This document shows, piece by piece, positions 9,510 to 18,518 of a stretch of 58,328 bases of DNA. The stretch lies in assembly GCA_900100895.1 (NCBI GenBank), contig FMTX01000024.1, forward strand, positions 1-58,328, read 5' to 3'. How positions within the stretch are numbered: position 1 is the stretch's first letter; the number at the start of each line of letters is the position of its first letter. Under the pieces are notes generated by a model. The model saw only the letters and a list, made by a program, of their open reading frames with translations, was not told the DNA's origin and ran no database searches. This DNA comes from Lachnospiraceae bacterium YSD2013 (GTDB lineage: Bacteria; Bacillota; Clostridia; Lachnospirales; Lachnospiraceae). A program made the position numbers and the translations under genes.

Positions 9510-9557
9510 GGCTATATAATACAATGGTAAAAGCTACAAAGAATGGAGGGTACATGG

Positions 9558-10169
9558 ATGAAGTGTAATTATTGTGGGGCGGAAATCGCTGATGACAGCG
9601 TTAAGTGTCCGTATTGTGAGAAAGAAGCAGCGGGAGATGACGGGCGAAAGAATGCGTTTGTTGCGGAGGAGAGCAGAACTCAATTTAATGGGTTCAGAAG
9701 CTCCGCGGGCTTCGGAAAGCAGTCGATGAATTATGATATCGGCAATTTTTCCAGGATTTTCAGTATGATTCTTTTGCTTAATGCAGTTATTGCGGTGCTT
9801 AGTGCTTTAAGAATTTTCGGCGGACGCATGTATACGGATGTTTCGGCAGCAGAGCTGTATGCCTATTTCGGAAATTCGCTTAAGTATACGCATTATCTGT
9901 ATGGCGCTATGTGCGTGGTGATTGCGTTGTTGTGTGTATATGCTTCAATACGCGTGAAGAAGGAAGCTCCCAACGCATATAAGCTGGTGATAGCCGTTTA
10001 TGCCATTGGCATTATTGCAGACCTGGTGTACGGCGGACTCTGCTGGAAGATTATGGGAGTCAACACAGTATTTAACGTAAGATTCTTCATATCAATCTTA
10101 TTCCGTTGCGCTGTTGGCTACGGATACGTATTCACAATTAAGCAGATAGGCGAGCAAAAGAAAAATTGA
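9558..10169 (+). CDS. Zinc-ribbon membrane protein A
   Basis: A 203-aa protein with an N-terminal zinc ribbon (CNYCGAEI, then KCPYCE: two CxxC knuckles), a polar linker and four hydrophobic segments. The function is unknown. The start was chosen at ATG 9558 because GGAGGG at 9545-9550 lies 7 nt upstream; an ATG at 9543 has no such site. The next gene is a paralogue with the same layout, so this is a local duplication. The repeated words YAYFGNSLKY here and YAFWGNSLKY there show the relation directly. Confidence 0.8.
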   Translation: MKCNYCGAEIADDSVKCPYCEKEAAGDDGRKNAFVAEESRTQFNGFRSSAGFGKQSMNYDIGNFSRIFSMILLLNAVIAVLSALRIFGGRMYTDVSAAELYAYFGNSLKYTHYLYGAMCVVIALLCVYASIRVKKEAPNAYKLVIAVYAIGIIADLVYGGLCWKIMGVNTVFNVRFFISILFRCAVGYGYVFTIKQIGEQKKN

Positions 10170-10189
10170 ATTATAGGGAGAATATTATT

Positions 10190-10840
10190 ATGAGATGTAA
10201 CGTATGTGGTGCTCAGCTTGATGATGGCACCAAGACATGTCCTTATTGCGGATGCGCGACAGAGGGCGATGGCAAGCAGGTTACGGTTTACACTGCTTCC
10301 GACGCTTCTGCCACAGAGAGCGCGGGCGATAATGCCAATGCAACTATCAGCCCTGCTTTTATGACAGACAGTTCTGTGGGACGCGAAGTAGGTCCGAGCG
10401 TAGGACTTAAGTGGGCGCACTTTTTGGGATACTTTGCGCTGTGGATTGGTGCATTGGCTAACCTTGCCAACGGAATCAGACTGTTAAACGGTTCACTTTA
10501 TGAGGAGCAGGGTGTTACTGCTGAAATGGTATATGCATTCTGGGGCAACAGCCTTAAGTACGCCGACAAATTCTATTCGGTATGCCTTATTATACTCGCT
10601 GTACTTGCTGCTTGCGGTGCGGTAGCCATTCTTAAGTACAAGGCAATTGCAGGCACTTTGGTAAGTGCGGTTTATGCTTTAAATGCTATTTCGGGAATCG
10701 CCTACATTGCAATGACCACGCATATTCTTGGCCAGAGCACACTCGATCCCCAGACTGCTGTAAGCATTATTGTGGATATAGTGTTCTTCTGTGTTAATAT
10801 TTTCTACTTTAAGAAGCGCAAGCACATATTTGTCAATTAA
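10190..10840 (+). CDS. Zinc-ribbon membrane protein B (paralogue of A)
   Basis: A 216-aa protein with an N-terminal zinc ribbon (CNVCGAQL, CPYCGC), an acidic/Ser-Thr linker and four hydrophobic segments. The start is ATG 10190 after AGGGAGA; an upstream TTG at 10166 overlapping the previous gene is less likely. It is in one transcription unit with its paralogue and is followed by a terminator. The function is unknown; the zinc ribbon may bind nucleic acid or protein at the inner membrane face. Confidence 0.8.
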   Translation: MRCNVCGAQLDDGTKTCPYCGCATEGDGKQVTVYTASDASATESAGDNANATISPAFMTDSSVGREVGPSVGLKWAHFLGYFALWIGALANLANGIRLLNGSLYEEQGVTAEMVYAFWGNSLKYADKFYSVCLIILAVLAACGAVAILKYKAIAGTLVSAVYALNAISGIAYIAMTTHILGQSTLDPQTAVSIIVDIVFFCVNIFYFKKRKHIFVN

Positions 10841-10854
10841 ATATATTGAATCAC

Positions 10855-10888
10855 CGGCCTCGGGCTTTAGCCCGGGGCCTTTTCTTTG
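10855..10888 (+). terminator. Rho-independent terminator
   Basis: GGCCTCGGGCT pairs with AGCCCGGGGCC, followed by TTTTCTTT. Confidence 0.85.
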
Positions 10889-10920
10889 GTGCACTTTATT
10901 ATTTTTTTATAACTACTATC

Positions 10921-10949
10921 TTGCATTATAGAATAGCATGTGATACAAT
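10921..10949 (+). promoter_or_regulatory. Sigma-A type promoter of the padR operon
   Basis: TTGCAT (10921-10926), 17-bp spacer, TACAAT (10944-10949), 45 nt before the PadR start. Confidence 0.65.
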
Positions 10950-10993
10950 GCAGTTAATCGCGAGAAAAGTATTTACAAAGAAAGGAGAGCAAT

Positions 10994-11311
10994 GTGAACG
11001 CACAATTTAAAAAAGGGGCACTGGAGTTATGCGTACTTACAATGCTTGCGGACAAGGATCGTTACGGATACGAGCTTACCGATGAGATTTCCGCAAGAAT
11101 GGATATTGCGACCGGTACATTGTACCTGGTGTTAAAGAGGCTTAAGGATGACAATCTGGTGACCACATATTTGCAGGAGTCCGAGACGGGACCCGCCAGA
11201 AAGTATTACCATTTGTCTGACGAAGGCAGAAAGTATCAGACAGAGTTGAAAGAAGAATGGACACAGTTTGTTAAAGCAATTGACGAGATTTTAGGAGGAC
11301 GGTATGAATAA
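10994..11311 (+). CDS. PadR-family transcriptional regulator
   Basis: A 105-aa winged-helix repressor. It matches the PadR family across its length: FKKGALELCVLTMLADKDRYGYEL, then GTLYLVLKRLKDD, and a C-terminal helix for dimerisation. The start is GTG 10994 with AAAGGAGAG upstream. It overlaps the next gene by 8 bp. PadR-type regulators next to HAAS/DUF1700 proteins are common in Firmicutes; the regulator probably controls its own operon, and the ligand is not known. Confidence 0.92.
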   Translation: MNAQFKKGALELCVLTMLADKDRYGYELTDEISARMDIATGTLYLVLKRLKDDNLVTTYLQESETGPARKYYHLSDEGRKYQTELKEEWTQFVKAIDEILGGRYE

Positions 11312-12578
11312 ACAGGAGTATATGTACAATCTCTTCGAGGCATTGAGACCTTTCGATGAGGATGTAAGGAACGAAATCATCAGTGATTATGAAGAGCACT
11401 TTGCCGACGGACTTGCAAACGGTAAGACCGAGGAGCAGATTGTTGAGGAGCTTGGCTCCATAGATGAACTTATCGCAGACCTTAAGGAATTAAAGGGCAA
11501 GGGCGGCGACAAGAAAGGCGTGGGCTTTGACTCCATGGATATTTCCAAGGCAGCAGACAGCCTGGTTAAGGGAATCGCTAACTTTGTAGGTTCTTTTGCC
11601 GGCACCGTTACCAAGGGCGCTGAGAAGATGGGCGAGGGATTTGCCGACGGCGCAAGCGACTTCGCAGATTCTTTTACCAAGGGCGTTACCAATGCGGCCA
11701 AGGAAGTTTATAACAAGGGCAGCGAATTTGCCAAGGATTTAAGCGATAGCTACAAGGCTACCAGAAAGACCGCCGACGGCGCTTCTGATGTAACCACCGA
11801 GGAAGGAAGCGGAAGTTCCGCAGATTGTAACGAAATCGTCGTTGAAGGCGACTGCGCGAACATCTATGTAACCGCTTCACCCGACAACGTAGCCAGAGTT
11901 CACTACACCAATCACGGCACCCCCAACCAGCAGCTAGCATATGCTTTCGAATGCTATCAGAAGGGTAGCACTCTTTACGGTACTGCCAAAAGAAAGAGCT
12001 TCGGCTTAACCAACTTCTTTAAGAGCCTCACAAGTCCCAGAATCGACTTACACGTTGAGGTTCCCAGAGACTATAAGTCAGTAACCTTTAAGACAGCATC
12101 CGGTGTAATCCAGGTAGAGGGCATCTCCGCAAGAAACGCTGTAGTAGGCGATGTAAGCGGCGATATCGAGATTAAGTCTTGCGGCTTTGAGACTTTGAAG
12201 GTTAACAACATCAGTGGCGACATTACAATTGACGGTGTTAACAGTGATGTGATTACCGCAGAGGCTGTAAGCGGAAGCGTAAGAACAGCTGCATCCGTAG
12301 CTGAGCTTAAGACCGTTACCACCAGCGGACGCACCAACATCATCACCAGAAACGTTAACAAGATTCAGAGTAACTCCGTATCGGGCTCCATCGAGATGAC
12401 ACTCGACGGCTGCGACGGCTTCAATGCCAACGCTTCATCCGTAAGCGGAAGAATCAACCTCTTATGCGGTGAGTCCAACGTTAACGGCGCCAAGAGCGGC
12501 AAGTACAACTTAGGAAGCGGAAGAGTACAGATTAAGGCTTCCACAGTTTCCGGTTCTTTAAGAATCGAGACAAGATAA
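11304..12578 (+). CDS. HAAS (DUF1700) + DUF4097 beta-repeat protein
   Basis: A 424-aa protein in three parts. The N-terminal helical HAAS/DUF1700-type domain (1-70, MNKQEYMYNLFEAL) is followed by an Ala/Gly/Lys-rich linker with repeated 'G-A/F-D' helices (75-160). The C-terminal DUF4097 right-handed beta repeat (about 175-424) has recurring VSGSV/ISGDI turns. No signal peptide is seen. The family is linked to envelope-stress or surface signalling operons headed by PadR. It overlaps padR and ends at a terminator. The actual target is unknown. Confidence 0.85.
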   Translation: MNKQEYMYNLFEALRPFDEDVRNEIISDYEEHFADGLANGKTEEQIVEELGSIDELIADLKELKGKGGDKKGVGFDSMDISKAADSLVKGIANFVGSFAGTVTKGAEKMGEGFADGASDFADSFTKGVTNAAKEVYNKGSEFAKDLSDSYKATRKTADGASDVTTEEGSGSSADCNEIVVEGDCANIYVTASPDNVARVHYTNHGTPNQQLAYAFECYQKGSTLYGTAKRKSFGLTNFFKSLTSPRIDLHVEVPRDYKSVTFKTASGVIQVEGISARNAVVGDVSGDIEIKSCGFETLKVNNISGDITIDGVNSDVITAEAVSGSVRTAASVAELKTVTTSGRTNIITRNVNKIQSNSVSGSIEMTLDGCDGFNANASSVSGRINLLCGESNVNGAKSGKYNLGSGRVQIKASTVSGSLRIETR

Positions 12579-12594
12579 TACGACTAATGCAACT

Positions 12595-12627
12595 ATGCAG
12601 GCGGGAGAAATCCTGCCTGTATTTTTG
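12595..12627 (+). terminator. Rho-independent terminator
   Basis: A 10-bp stem (12597-12606 with 12611-12620, GAAA loop), followed by ATTTTTG. Confidence 0.8.
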
Positions 12628-12691
12628 TGTGCTCAAATGTGTTGAAACGGCATATTTGTAGTATAATCAAAATGATGGAGGGGTTTTGATT

Positions 12692-14032
12692 ATGGAACAG
12701 AAGAATGTCAAGAAAACTGCGGGCTTCTGGGGCTTTGTATGGGCGCTCGGACTTGCGGGTCAGCTGTGCTGGAATATGGAGAATCAGTGGTTCAATACAT
12801 TTGTGTATGAGAAGATTGCCAAGGATCCGACGATTATTTCCTGGATGGTGGCAATTTCAGCGACCGCTACGACAATTTCTACGTTTGTGACGGGAACCGC
12901 TACAGACAGGCGCGGAAGAAGGCGCTTGGCGGTTTCGATAGGTTATATATTGTGGGGAATATTCACGATACTTTTCGGAACGACGGAATTCATTATGAAG
13001 GGCGCAGGCTCGGGCACCGCTTCGGTTCTTATGACTGCGGGCGTGGCCGTTGTGGCGGCGGATGCGATAATGAGTTTCTTTGGCTCCATGGGTAACGATT
13101 CGGGCTTTAACGCTTGGATGAACGACCACATGAATGAGCGTAATAAAGGGCAAATCGGCGCGGCTCTTGCGACTCAGCCGATTATCGGCACTATCGTCGG
13201 TACCGTTGCGGGCGGAATGCTCATCGGCAGCGAGAACAATTACATGAGACTTTTCGTGGTGATGGGTGCTTTCGTAATATGCTGCGGTATCTTTTCGCTG
13301 GTATTTATGAAGGATGCGCCGGACCTGGAGCCTCATATAGAGGGAACATTCTGGCAGCAGTTTGCCTCAGTTTTTAACTTTAAGAAGTACTTTTCGCTCA
13401 AAGAACTCGTGTGGGTTAACCTCACACTTTCCGCGTATTTTATAGCATTTAACATGTACTTTACGCACCTTGGTAACTACATGATTTATTATCTCGGATT
13501 CACCGCCGACATGATGGGCTTTATGGAGGGAATCGGACTTATCCTTGCGATGCTCCTCGTGTTCCCGGCTACTAAGCTTATCAACGCGGGCAAGCATGTG
13601 CCGATTGCTTTTGCCTCGATATTCTTTAATATCACGGGGCTCTTGGTGCTCGGTTTCCTGGTTCGCCCGGAGAACGTTAATACGGGAAGCATTTTCAATC
13701 CTGTGATGCTTATCGGCGTATTCTTGATCGGTGTGGGATATGTAGTGTTCTTACAGACCGTTTCGGTGTGGGCTAAGGGACTGTATCCCAAGGAAGCGAA
13801 GGGACAGTTTGAGGGAATCCGAATCCTTTTCTTTGTACTGATTCCCATGGTGGTGGCGCCTTTGATTGCGAACCCCATTATCAAAAAGAACGGCGAAATT
13901 ATTAACGAATACGGCCTCAAAGAATATCTTCCTACGGAAGTGCTCTTCCTGGTCGGTGCAGGTGTGTCACTTATTACGTTTATTCCGCTTATCATGGCGG
14001 CAAGGTACAGTAAAAAGGGAAGTGCAAAATGA
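12692..14032 (+). CDS. MFS transporter
   Basis: A 446-aa major facilitator with about 12 hydrophobic segments. The loop 2-3 motif TDRRGRRRLA after the first helices is the MFS signature. It resembles the clostridial MFS group often annotated near sugar or peptide metabolism, but no substrate can be read from sequence. The start is ATG 12692 with GGAGGGG 8-10 nt upstream. Its stop overlaps the ATG of the following hydrolase by 4 bp (ATGA), so the two are co-translated and the hydrolase may act on the transported compound. Confidence 0.88.
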   Translation: MEQKNVKKTAGFWGFVWALGLAGQLCWNMENQWFNTFVYEKIAKDPTIISWMVAISATATTISTFVTGTATDRRGRRRLAVSIGYILWGIFTILFGTTEFIMKGAGSGTASVLMTAGVAVVAADAIMSFFGSMGNDSGFNAWMNDHMNERNKGQIGAALATQPIIGTIVGTVAGGMLIGSENNYMRLFVVMGAFVICCGIFSLVFMKDAPDLEPHIEGTFWQQFASVFNFKKYFSLKELVWVNLTLSAYFIAFNMYFTHLGNYMIYYLGFTADMMGFMEGIGLILAMLLVFPATKLINAGKHVPIAFASIFFNITGLLVLGFLVRPENVNTGSIFNPVMLIGVFLIGVGYVVFLQTVSVWAKGLYPKEAKGQFEGIRILFFVLIPMVVAPLIANPIIKKNGEIINEYGLKEYLPTEVLFLVGAGVSLITFIPLIMAARYSKKGSAK

Positions 14033-14910
14033 TCGGTCATTATATTGCCAACTTTATTATGCTGTCTCCGAAGACTCCGCGGGAAGAGCTTATAAAGATT
14101 GATACGGAGCGGGGATTCGGCGACGCTATCGAGGACTACGAGAAACGCTGGGACAAAGAACCCTTTACGATTGCAAGCGACGACGCGGAGATTAAGGGCG
14201 AGATAATACTTAATCCGGCTCACGTTCATAAGCGCAACAAAGTAGCCGTCATCGCTCACGGCATCACGGCGGCCAAAGAAGCCGACATCAAATACGCCAA
14301 GATTTTCTATGACCTCGGTTATAATATAATAATATTCGACGAGCGGTATTTCGGCGAATCCAAGGCCAAGTATTGTACGCTCGGCATGAAAGAAGCCGAC
14401 GATATCAAGCGAATCTGCGAGAGCGCCAGGGAACGTTTCGGAAGCGATTGCCTGATAGGGCTCCACGGCGAGTCTATGGGCGGCGCGAGCGTCTTAAGAA
14501 TGCTTTCAAGCTTCAGCCCCGATTTCGTGGTGGCGGACTGTCCGTTTATGGACCTTGAGCTGCTTATTAAGGAACTTGCATATAAGAGAGCGAGTATCCT
14601 TGGGGAGCCTGCACGTTACGTGGCGCGCCTGATAGGATATTTAAGATACAAATATGATTATTTCAAAGTAAAGCCCATAGATTCCGTCAGAAACTCGGAT
14701 GTGCCCATCTGTTTCATGCACGGAGAGGACGATTCTTTGATTAATGTAAATCACAGCAAGACAATGTACGAACTGTGCAAGAACCCCTTGAGCGAGATAC
14801 ATATCTTCAAGGGCGCGGATCATGCTTTGTCCATTACCGAAGACAGAGCGGGATATACAAAAGTTATTAATGAATTCATTGAGAAAGTAGAGCGCGCGGC
14901 GGGAATTTAA
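14029..14910 (+). CDS. Alpha/beta hydrolase
   Basis: A 293-aa alpha/beta hydrolase with nucleophile elbow GLHGESMGG (serine near residue 148), an acidic residue in MHGEDDSLI and a histidine in GADHAL completing the triad. The oxyanion region is VIAHGITA. The N-terminus is hydrophobic and could anchor the protein at the membrane. It is coupled to the MFS gene by a 4-bp overlap and followed 27 nt later by the mscS-type gene. The substrate is unknown; an esterase or peptidase role is equally possible. Confidence 0.88.
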   Translation: MIGHYIANFIMLSPKTPREELIKIDTERGFGDAIEDYEKRWDKEPFTIASDDAEIKGEIILNPAHVHKRNKVAVIAHGITAAKEADIKYAKIFYDLGYNIIIFDERYFGESKAKYCTLGMKEADDIKRICESARERFGSDCLIGLHGESMGGASVLRMLSSFSPDFVVADCPFMDLELLIKELAYKRASILGEPARYVARLIGYLRYKYDYFKVKPIDSVRNSDVPICFMHGEDDSLINVNHSKTMYELCKNPLSEIHIFKGADHALSITEDRAGYTKVINEFIEKVERAAGI

Positions 14911-14937
14911 CCGGGCAGGCGCGTTACGGAGGATGGT

Positions 14938-15744
14938 ATGGAAGATTTCTGGAAACAACTTCAGCAGATAGGAACCGACGCGGGTCTTAAGATTCTGCTC
15001 GGTCTTGTAATTTTAATTGTGGGCGTTAAGCTTTCCAAGTGGCTTATTCGCATCATACAAAAGGGCAGAGCCTTTAAGAAACTCGAGAAGGGTGCGCAGA
15101 GCTTCATTACAAGCTTCATCCGCATCGCCCTTTATGCGCTGGTAATTGCAACGGCGGCTATGTGCATCGGCGTGCCTTCGACTGCGTTCCTGACAGTCTT
15201 TACATCCGCAGGCGTGGCTATCGGCCTTGCGCTGCAGGGTGCTTTGTCAAACTTCGCGGGCGGACTGATGATTTTATTTTTCCACCCCTTTAAAGTCGGC
15301 GACTACATCGAGAGCGACGGCGCTTCAGGCACCATCACGAGCATCACGGTAATCTACACGATTCTCACGACCCCCGACAACAAGGTCATCACGGTTCCCA
15401 ACGGCAAGCTTACTAACGCCAACATCATCAACTACACCACCGGCGGCAACCGTCGCGTAGACATAACGGTATCGGCTTCCTACGACGCTGACACCGAGTT
15501 CGTCAAAAAAACACTTCTCGAAGTGGCCGACGCCACCGAAGGGGTTCTAAAAGAGCCCGCGCCCATGGCGCGCTTAAAGGAGATGGGCGCCTCCTCCATC
15601 GACTACACCTACCGCGTCTGGTGCAAGAACTCCGACTACTGGAACGTCTACTTCGACAGCATGGAACTTATCAAAAAAACCTTCGACGAAAAGGGTATCG
15701 AAATCCCTTATACGAAGGTCGACGTCAAACTCATCAAAGATTGA
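14938..15744 (+). CDS. Small-conductance mechanosensitive channel (MscS family)
   Basis: A 268-aa channel that releases solutes on hypo-osmotic shock. There are three N-terminal transmembrane helices. The pore helix carries the Gly/Ala pattern AGVAIGLALQGALSNFAGG (about 95-113), followed by the beta-domain FHPFKVGDYIE and the alpha-beta C-terminus. The length equals E. coli MscS-type proteins. GGAGG precedes the ATG. It is the last gene of the MFS/hydrolase unit and ends at a bidirectional terminator. Confidence 0.93.
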   Translation: MEDFWKQLQQIGTDAGLKILLGLVILIVGVKLSKWLIRIIQKGRAFKKLEKGAQSFITSFIRIALYALVIATAAMCIGVPSTAFLTVFTSAGVAIGLALQGALSNFAGGLMILFFHPFKVGDYIESDGASGTITSITVIYTILTTPDNKVITVPNGKLTNANIINYTTGGNRRVDITVSASYDADTEFVKKTLLEVADATEGVLKEPAPMARLKEMGASSIDYTYRVWCKNSDYWNVYFDSMELIKKTFDEKGIEIPYTKVDVKLIKD

Positions 15745-15762
15745 TAATGATTATGAAAAATG

Positions 15763-15796
15763 TCAGGCCGATGGATTATCCATCGGCCTGAAGTTT
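15763..15796. terminator. Bidirectional terminator between convergent genes
   Basis: TCAGGCCGATGG (15763-15774) pairs perfectly with CCATCGGCCTGA (15780-15791). An A-run lies on the left, and T-rich sequence follows on the right. Confidence 0.8.
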
Positions 15797-16640
15797 ATTG
15801 TTCGGATTTTAATGTTATTATAGCCAGTTCGGGCTGATTGTTGAAGCGGAAGGGAATGATGCTTTCGCCAAGACCGCGCCCGACTACCATTGTGGTATGG
15901 CCTTCGGTAAACAGTCCTGCATCGTACTTAGGAAACAGTCCTTGGGCAGGTGCCACTAAACCGCCTATAAACGGTAACCTGAACTGACCGCCGTGAGCGT
16001 GTCCGCTAAGTACCAGGTTCATCTGCGAAGCCACATAAGCATTAAACAATTCGGGACGGTGAGAAAGAAGTATCGTATATTCATCATTTCGCTCTATCGC
16101 AGAAAGCTTCGTCTTAAACATACTTTCATATACGGCAACATTTCTCTCGGTGAACAGCGGGTCATCCAATCCTATAAGCATGACCGAATCCGTTCCATTA
16201 GATAAAAGCGTTGCATCATCATGCAGAACAGAAACGTTCGCTTCAATGAGCCCGGCTTCGAGCTGTTGATATCGCTCTTTCAAACGAAATTCATGATTGC
16301 CGGTTACATAATAGCAAGGTGCTATTTGCGATGCATTCCTTACAAAATCAAGAGCTACAGCAATGTCTGTATGGTTCGAATCCACCAAGTCACCGGTTAT
16401 CGCTATAATGTCAGGACTTTCCTTTTGTATTGCAGAAAGTAAGTCTATATTATCTTCCCCGAAAACCGCATTATGCAGATCGGTAATAAGCGCGATTCGG
16501 TAATTGTCAAATGAGTCGGGCAGATTGTCGCTCGAAACTTCATAATGTGTCACACCTACCGTATTGTTCTGGTATATGGTCCATACTATGGTGACGACCA
16601 ATATTATGAGGAGAATAGCCCATGTTATCTTCTTTTTCAT
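15795..16640 (-). CDS. Membrane-anchored metallophosphoesterase (YkuE/YaeI-like)
   Basis: A 281-aa calcineurin-like phosphoesterase with an N-terminal membrane anchor (residues 5-25). The metal-binding blocks are in order: TDLHN, GDLVDS, TGNHE, LSHRPE and GHAHGGQ. The last, with the following proline-rich loop, is typical of the YkuE/YaeI branch that acts on extracytoplasmic phosphodiesters such as UDP-sugar lipids. The catalytic domain probably faces outward. It is monocistronic. Confidence 0.9.
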   Translation of the reverse strand: MKKKITWAILLIILVVTIVWTIYQNNTVGVTHYEVSSDNLPDSFDNYRIALITDLHNAVFGEDNIDLLSAIQKESPDIIAITGDLVDSNHTDIAVALDFVRNASQIAPCYYVTGNHEFRLKERYQQLEAGLIEANVSVLHDDATLLSNGTDSVMLIGLDDPLFTERNVAVYESMFKTKLSAIERNDEYTILLSHRPELFNAYVASQMNLVLSGHAHGGQFRLPFIGGLVAPAQGLFPKYDAGLFTEGHTTMVVGRGLGESIIPFRFNNQPELAIITLKSEQ

Positions 16641-16723
16641 CAGTACCCCTTTATTCCGTTCTACGTGATAAGCTTTGAGTACACAAAGGATAAAGATTAA
16701 TAGCCGGTTTTAAGACTATTTTA

Positions 16724-17044
16724 TTAAGCCGTCTCCGTTTGTAGTAAGCCTAAGACGACGTGAGAATTTCTTAATCCACCATTTTCTACAAATGACTTGA
16801 TATATACTTCTTGTTTGAACTCCGGAGCACCGGGATGAGCGATGAGATATTCATGCAAGACATGAGACAAAATGGCTAAATCAGTATAAGATGTCACCGC
16901 TTGTTCGAATTCATATTTAATCTCGGACGATACAACATTGCTTTGCGAAGTTGCAGCGAATGAACGGGTAGTGAATGCATTTGAAATAGTGAGAACAGAA
17001 AACGATAATGCGAAAAACGCACGAATTAGATTACTTTTTTTCAT
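16724..17044 (-). CDS. Small secreted protein next to the peptide-signalling regulator
   Basis: A 106-aa protein with a clear signal peptide (MKKSN, hydrophobic core, cleavage predicted after RSFA near residue 30). The mature part is about 76 aa, helical and without cysteine. No family was recognised. GGGAG lies upstream of the start. It is divergent from the XRE regulator at 17265, and the 178-220 nt between them contains the shared 20-bp box, so it may belong to the same regulon. Confidence 0.65.
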   Translation of the reverse strand: MKKSNLIRAFFALSFSVLTISNAFTTRSFAATSQSNVVSSEIKYEFEQAVTSYTDLAILSHVLHEYLIAHPGAPEFKQEVYIKSFVENGGLRNSHVVLGLLQTETA

Positions 17045-17166
17045 AGATAATACTCTCCCTATATAGTATAATAAATACTTGGCATTATAACAACGCTTTG
17101 GCTGTTATGAATAGCATCAATATAGTTGCAACTACATATCGTAGAGTAACAATATTGCTATCATTA

Positions 17167-17186
17167 GTAAATTGAATTATAGTTCT
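17167..17186 (+). promoter_or_regulatory. Copy 1 of the 20-bp box (upstream of the XRE regulator)
   Basis: GTAAATTGAATTATAGTTCT. It matches the two copies at 18519-18538 and 18572-18591 (complement) at 18-19 of 20 positions. A TATGAT-like -10 follows directly (17191-17196), so the box occupies the -35 region. The position fits an activator site or an autoregulatory operator. Confidence 0.7.
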
Positions 17187-17264
17187 ATTATATGATGCTA
17201 GGGTGGAAATATTGTTGAGAAAATGGAAGCGTTCAGACATCAAAGTCTGCATGAGAGTAGTATT

Positions 17265-18200
17265 ATGGGGATATCAATTGGGAAAGTTATACAGTATTGT
17301 CGCAATAGTAAGAATATGACACAGAAAGAATTGGCAGCAGACCAATTATCTGTCAGATATATTAGTAAAATTGAAAAAGGAGAAGCTAATCTGACTGTTG
17401 ACATTTTGTCATACATATCCAAAAAACTTGCCACAAATCTATTTACCATGTATGGGAAAATGAACGATTACGAGACGATAGAGACTTATTCTGCTTGTCA
17501 AATGATTAATGATGCTATAGGGCGACACTCTATAGACGATATAGAGTGCTTTTGCCATCGCTATGAGAATGATAAGCGGTTTCAGCAGGGAATTGAGAAA
17601 ACAGTTTTGGGTTATGCCCGAGCACTTATGTTGTCAAATCATCATGAATATGAAGCTGCAGTATCGGCAGCAGAAGCAGCTTGTTCAAAACCGTTTAATT
17701 GTGATGAAGGTGGTTTGTTCCGCTCGGAGACTATTTTTAGTACAGAATATGCGTTAGCTCTTTCTCATGCGGTCAACTTATGCAGGATTAACGAGTCCGA
17801 AAGAGGAATTGAAGAACTGCTTGAATTATATAAGGCGGCTATGAAGCGTGTTGACAGTGGCTTGGCAGAGGTAGAAGGTGATGAAGATTTTTATATAAAT
17901 ATCCTTTGCAGCTGTCTTTACAATATATATGTATTTTCGGACAAAGTAGTGGTGGAAGAAATAGATAATCTTCTCGATACGCAAAAGAAAAAAGGAAAAA
18001 TGCATATGGTATGCGAACTTTTGCTATGTAAGAGTGCATATTTGATGGTTGATAATAAGGTAAAAGAGGCACTTAAAGTATATTCATCAGCCAAAGCAAT
18101 CGGTTTGCTTTTTTATCCTGAGAAATTCTATATACAGCGAGCTATGACTACTATAAATATTAAATCCGATTATTCATTATTTGAAAAGGAAACTTCATAA
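17265..18200 (+). CDS. XRE-type regulator with C-terminal helical repeats (RRNPP-like)
   Basis: A 311-aa protein. The N-terminal helix-turn-helix (residues 1-65) contains IGKVIQYCRNSKNMTQKELA and the recognition-helix region VRYISKIEKGEANLTV. The remaining 240 residues are helical, with TPR-like repeats. This is the layout of PlcR/Rgg-type cytoplasmic receptors for secreted peptides. The start was placed at ATG 17265, where XRE homology begins; an in-frame ATG at 17223 would add 14 residues. Upstream lies the 20-bp box. Downstream is an 18-bp bidirectional terminator and a convergent secreted micro-protein, which is the candidate ligand precursor. Confidence 0.82.
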   Translation: MGISIGKVIQYCRNSKNMTQKELAADQLSVRYISKIEKGEANLTVDILSYISKKLATNLFTMYGKMNDYETIETYSACQMINDAIGRHSIDDIECFCHRYENDKRFQQGIEKTVLGYARALMLSNHHEYEAAVSAAEAACSKPFNCDEGGLFRSETIFSTEYALALSHAVNLCRINESERGIEELLELYKAAMKRVDSGLAEVEGDEDFYINILCSCLYNIYVFSDKVVVEEIDNLLDTQKKKGKMHMVCELLLCKSAYLMVDNKVKEALKVYSSAKAIGLLFYPEKFYIQRAMTTINIKSDYSLFEKETS

Positions 18201-18211
18201 GTAAAAATCAT

Positions 18212-18270
18212 AAAGATGGCTGCGGTTATCCAGTGAAAGGGTGAAGCTGGATAACCGCAGCCATTTTGAT
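18212..18270. terminator. Bidirectional terminator, 18-bp perfect stem
   Basis: 18216-18233 pairs perfectly with 18247-18264 (13-nt loop). A-rich sequence precedes it and TTTTGATT follows. It separates the regulator from the convergent propeptide gene. Confidence 0.8.
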
Positions 18271-18285
18271 TGTTATAAGTTGTTC

Positions 18286-18450
18286 CTAATTGTCTGAATC
18301 ATTTGACGACACATCATCAAATCGAATGTATTCATCACCTAAAGGCGGACCATCGCCACCATCGCCGGCATAGGACTTCTGAGACGGAACAAAAGAAAGC
18401 ATAATTCCGATAGCAACAGAAACCAGCAAAAAAGAAATTACTTTTTTCAT
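18286..18450 (-). CDS. 54-aa secreted propeptide (candidate signalling peptide)
   Basis: A small ORF with a signal peptide (MKKVISFLLVSVAIGIM, then LSFVPSQKSYA, probable cleavage after SYA) and an acidic 26-residue tail that starts GDGGDGPPLGDEYIRFDD and ends SSNDSDN. AAGGAG lies 10 nt before the ATG. Size and layout resemble PapR-type pheromone precursors, which pair with PlcR-like regulators. The regulator is convergent and 86 nt away, and the gene's promoter region contains two inverted copies of the box found before the regulator. The processed form is not known. It could also be a toxin or a bacteriocin-like peptide. Confidence 0.7.
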   Translation of the reverse strand: MKKVISFLLVSVAIGIMLSFVPSQKSYAGDGGDGPPLGDEYIRFDDVSSNDSDN

Positions 18451-18518
18451 AGCCACTTAACTCCTTCCATTTCTTTACACTTCTACGAAGTATAATCATA
18501 ATAGTGATGCATACATCT

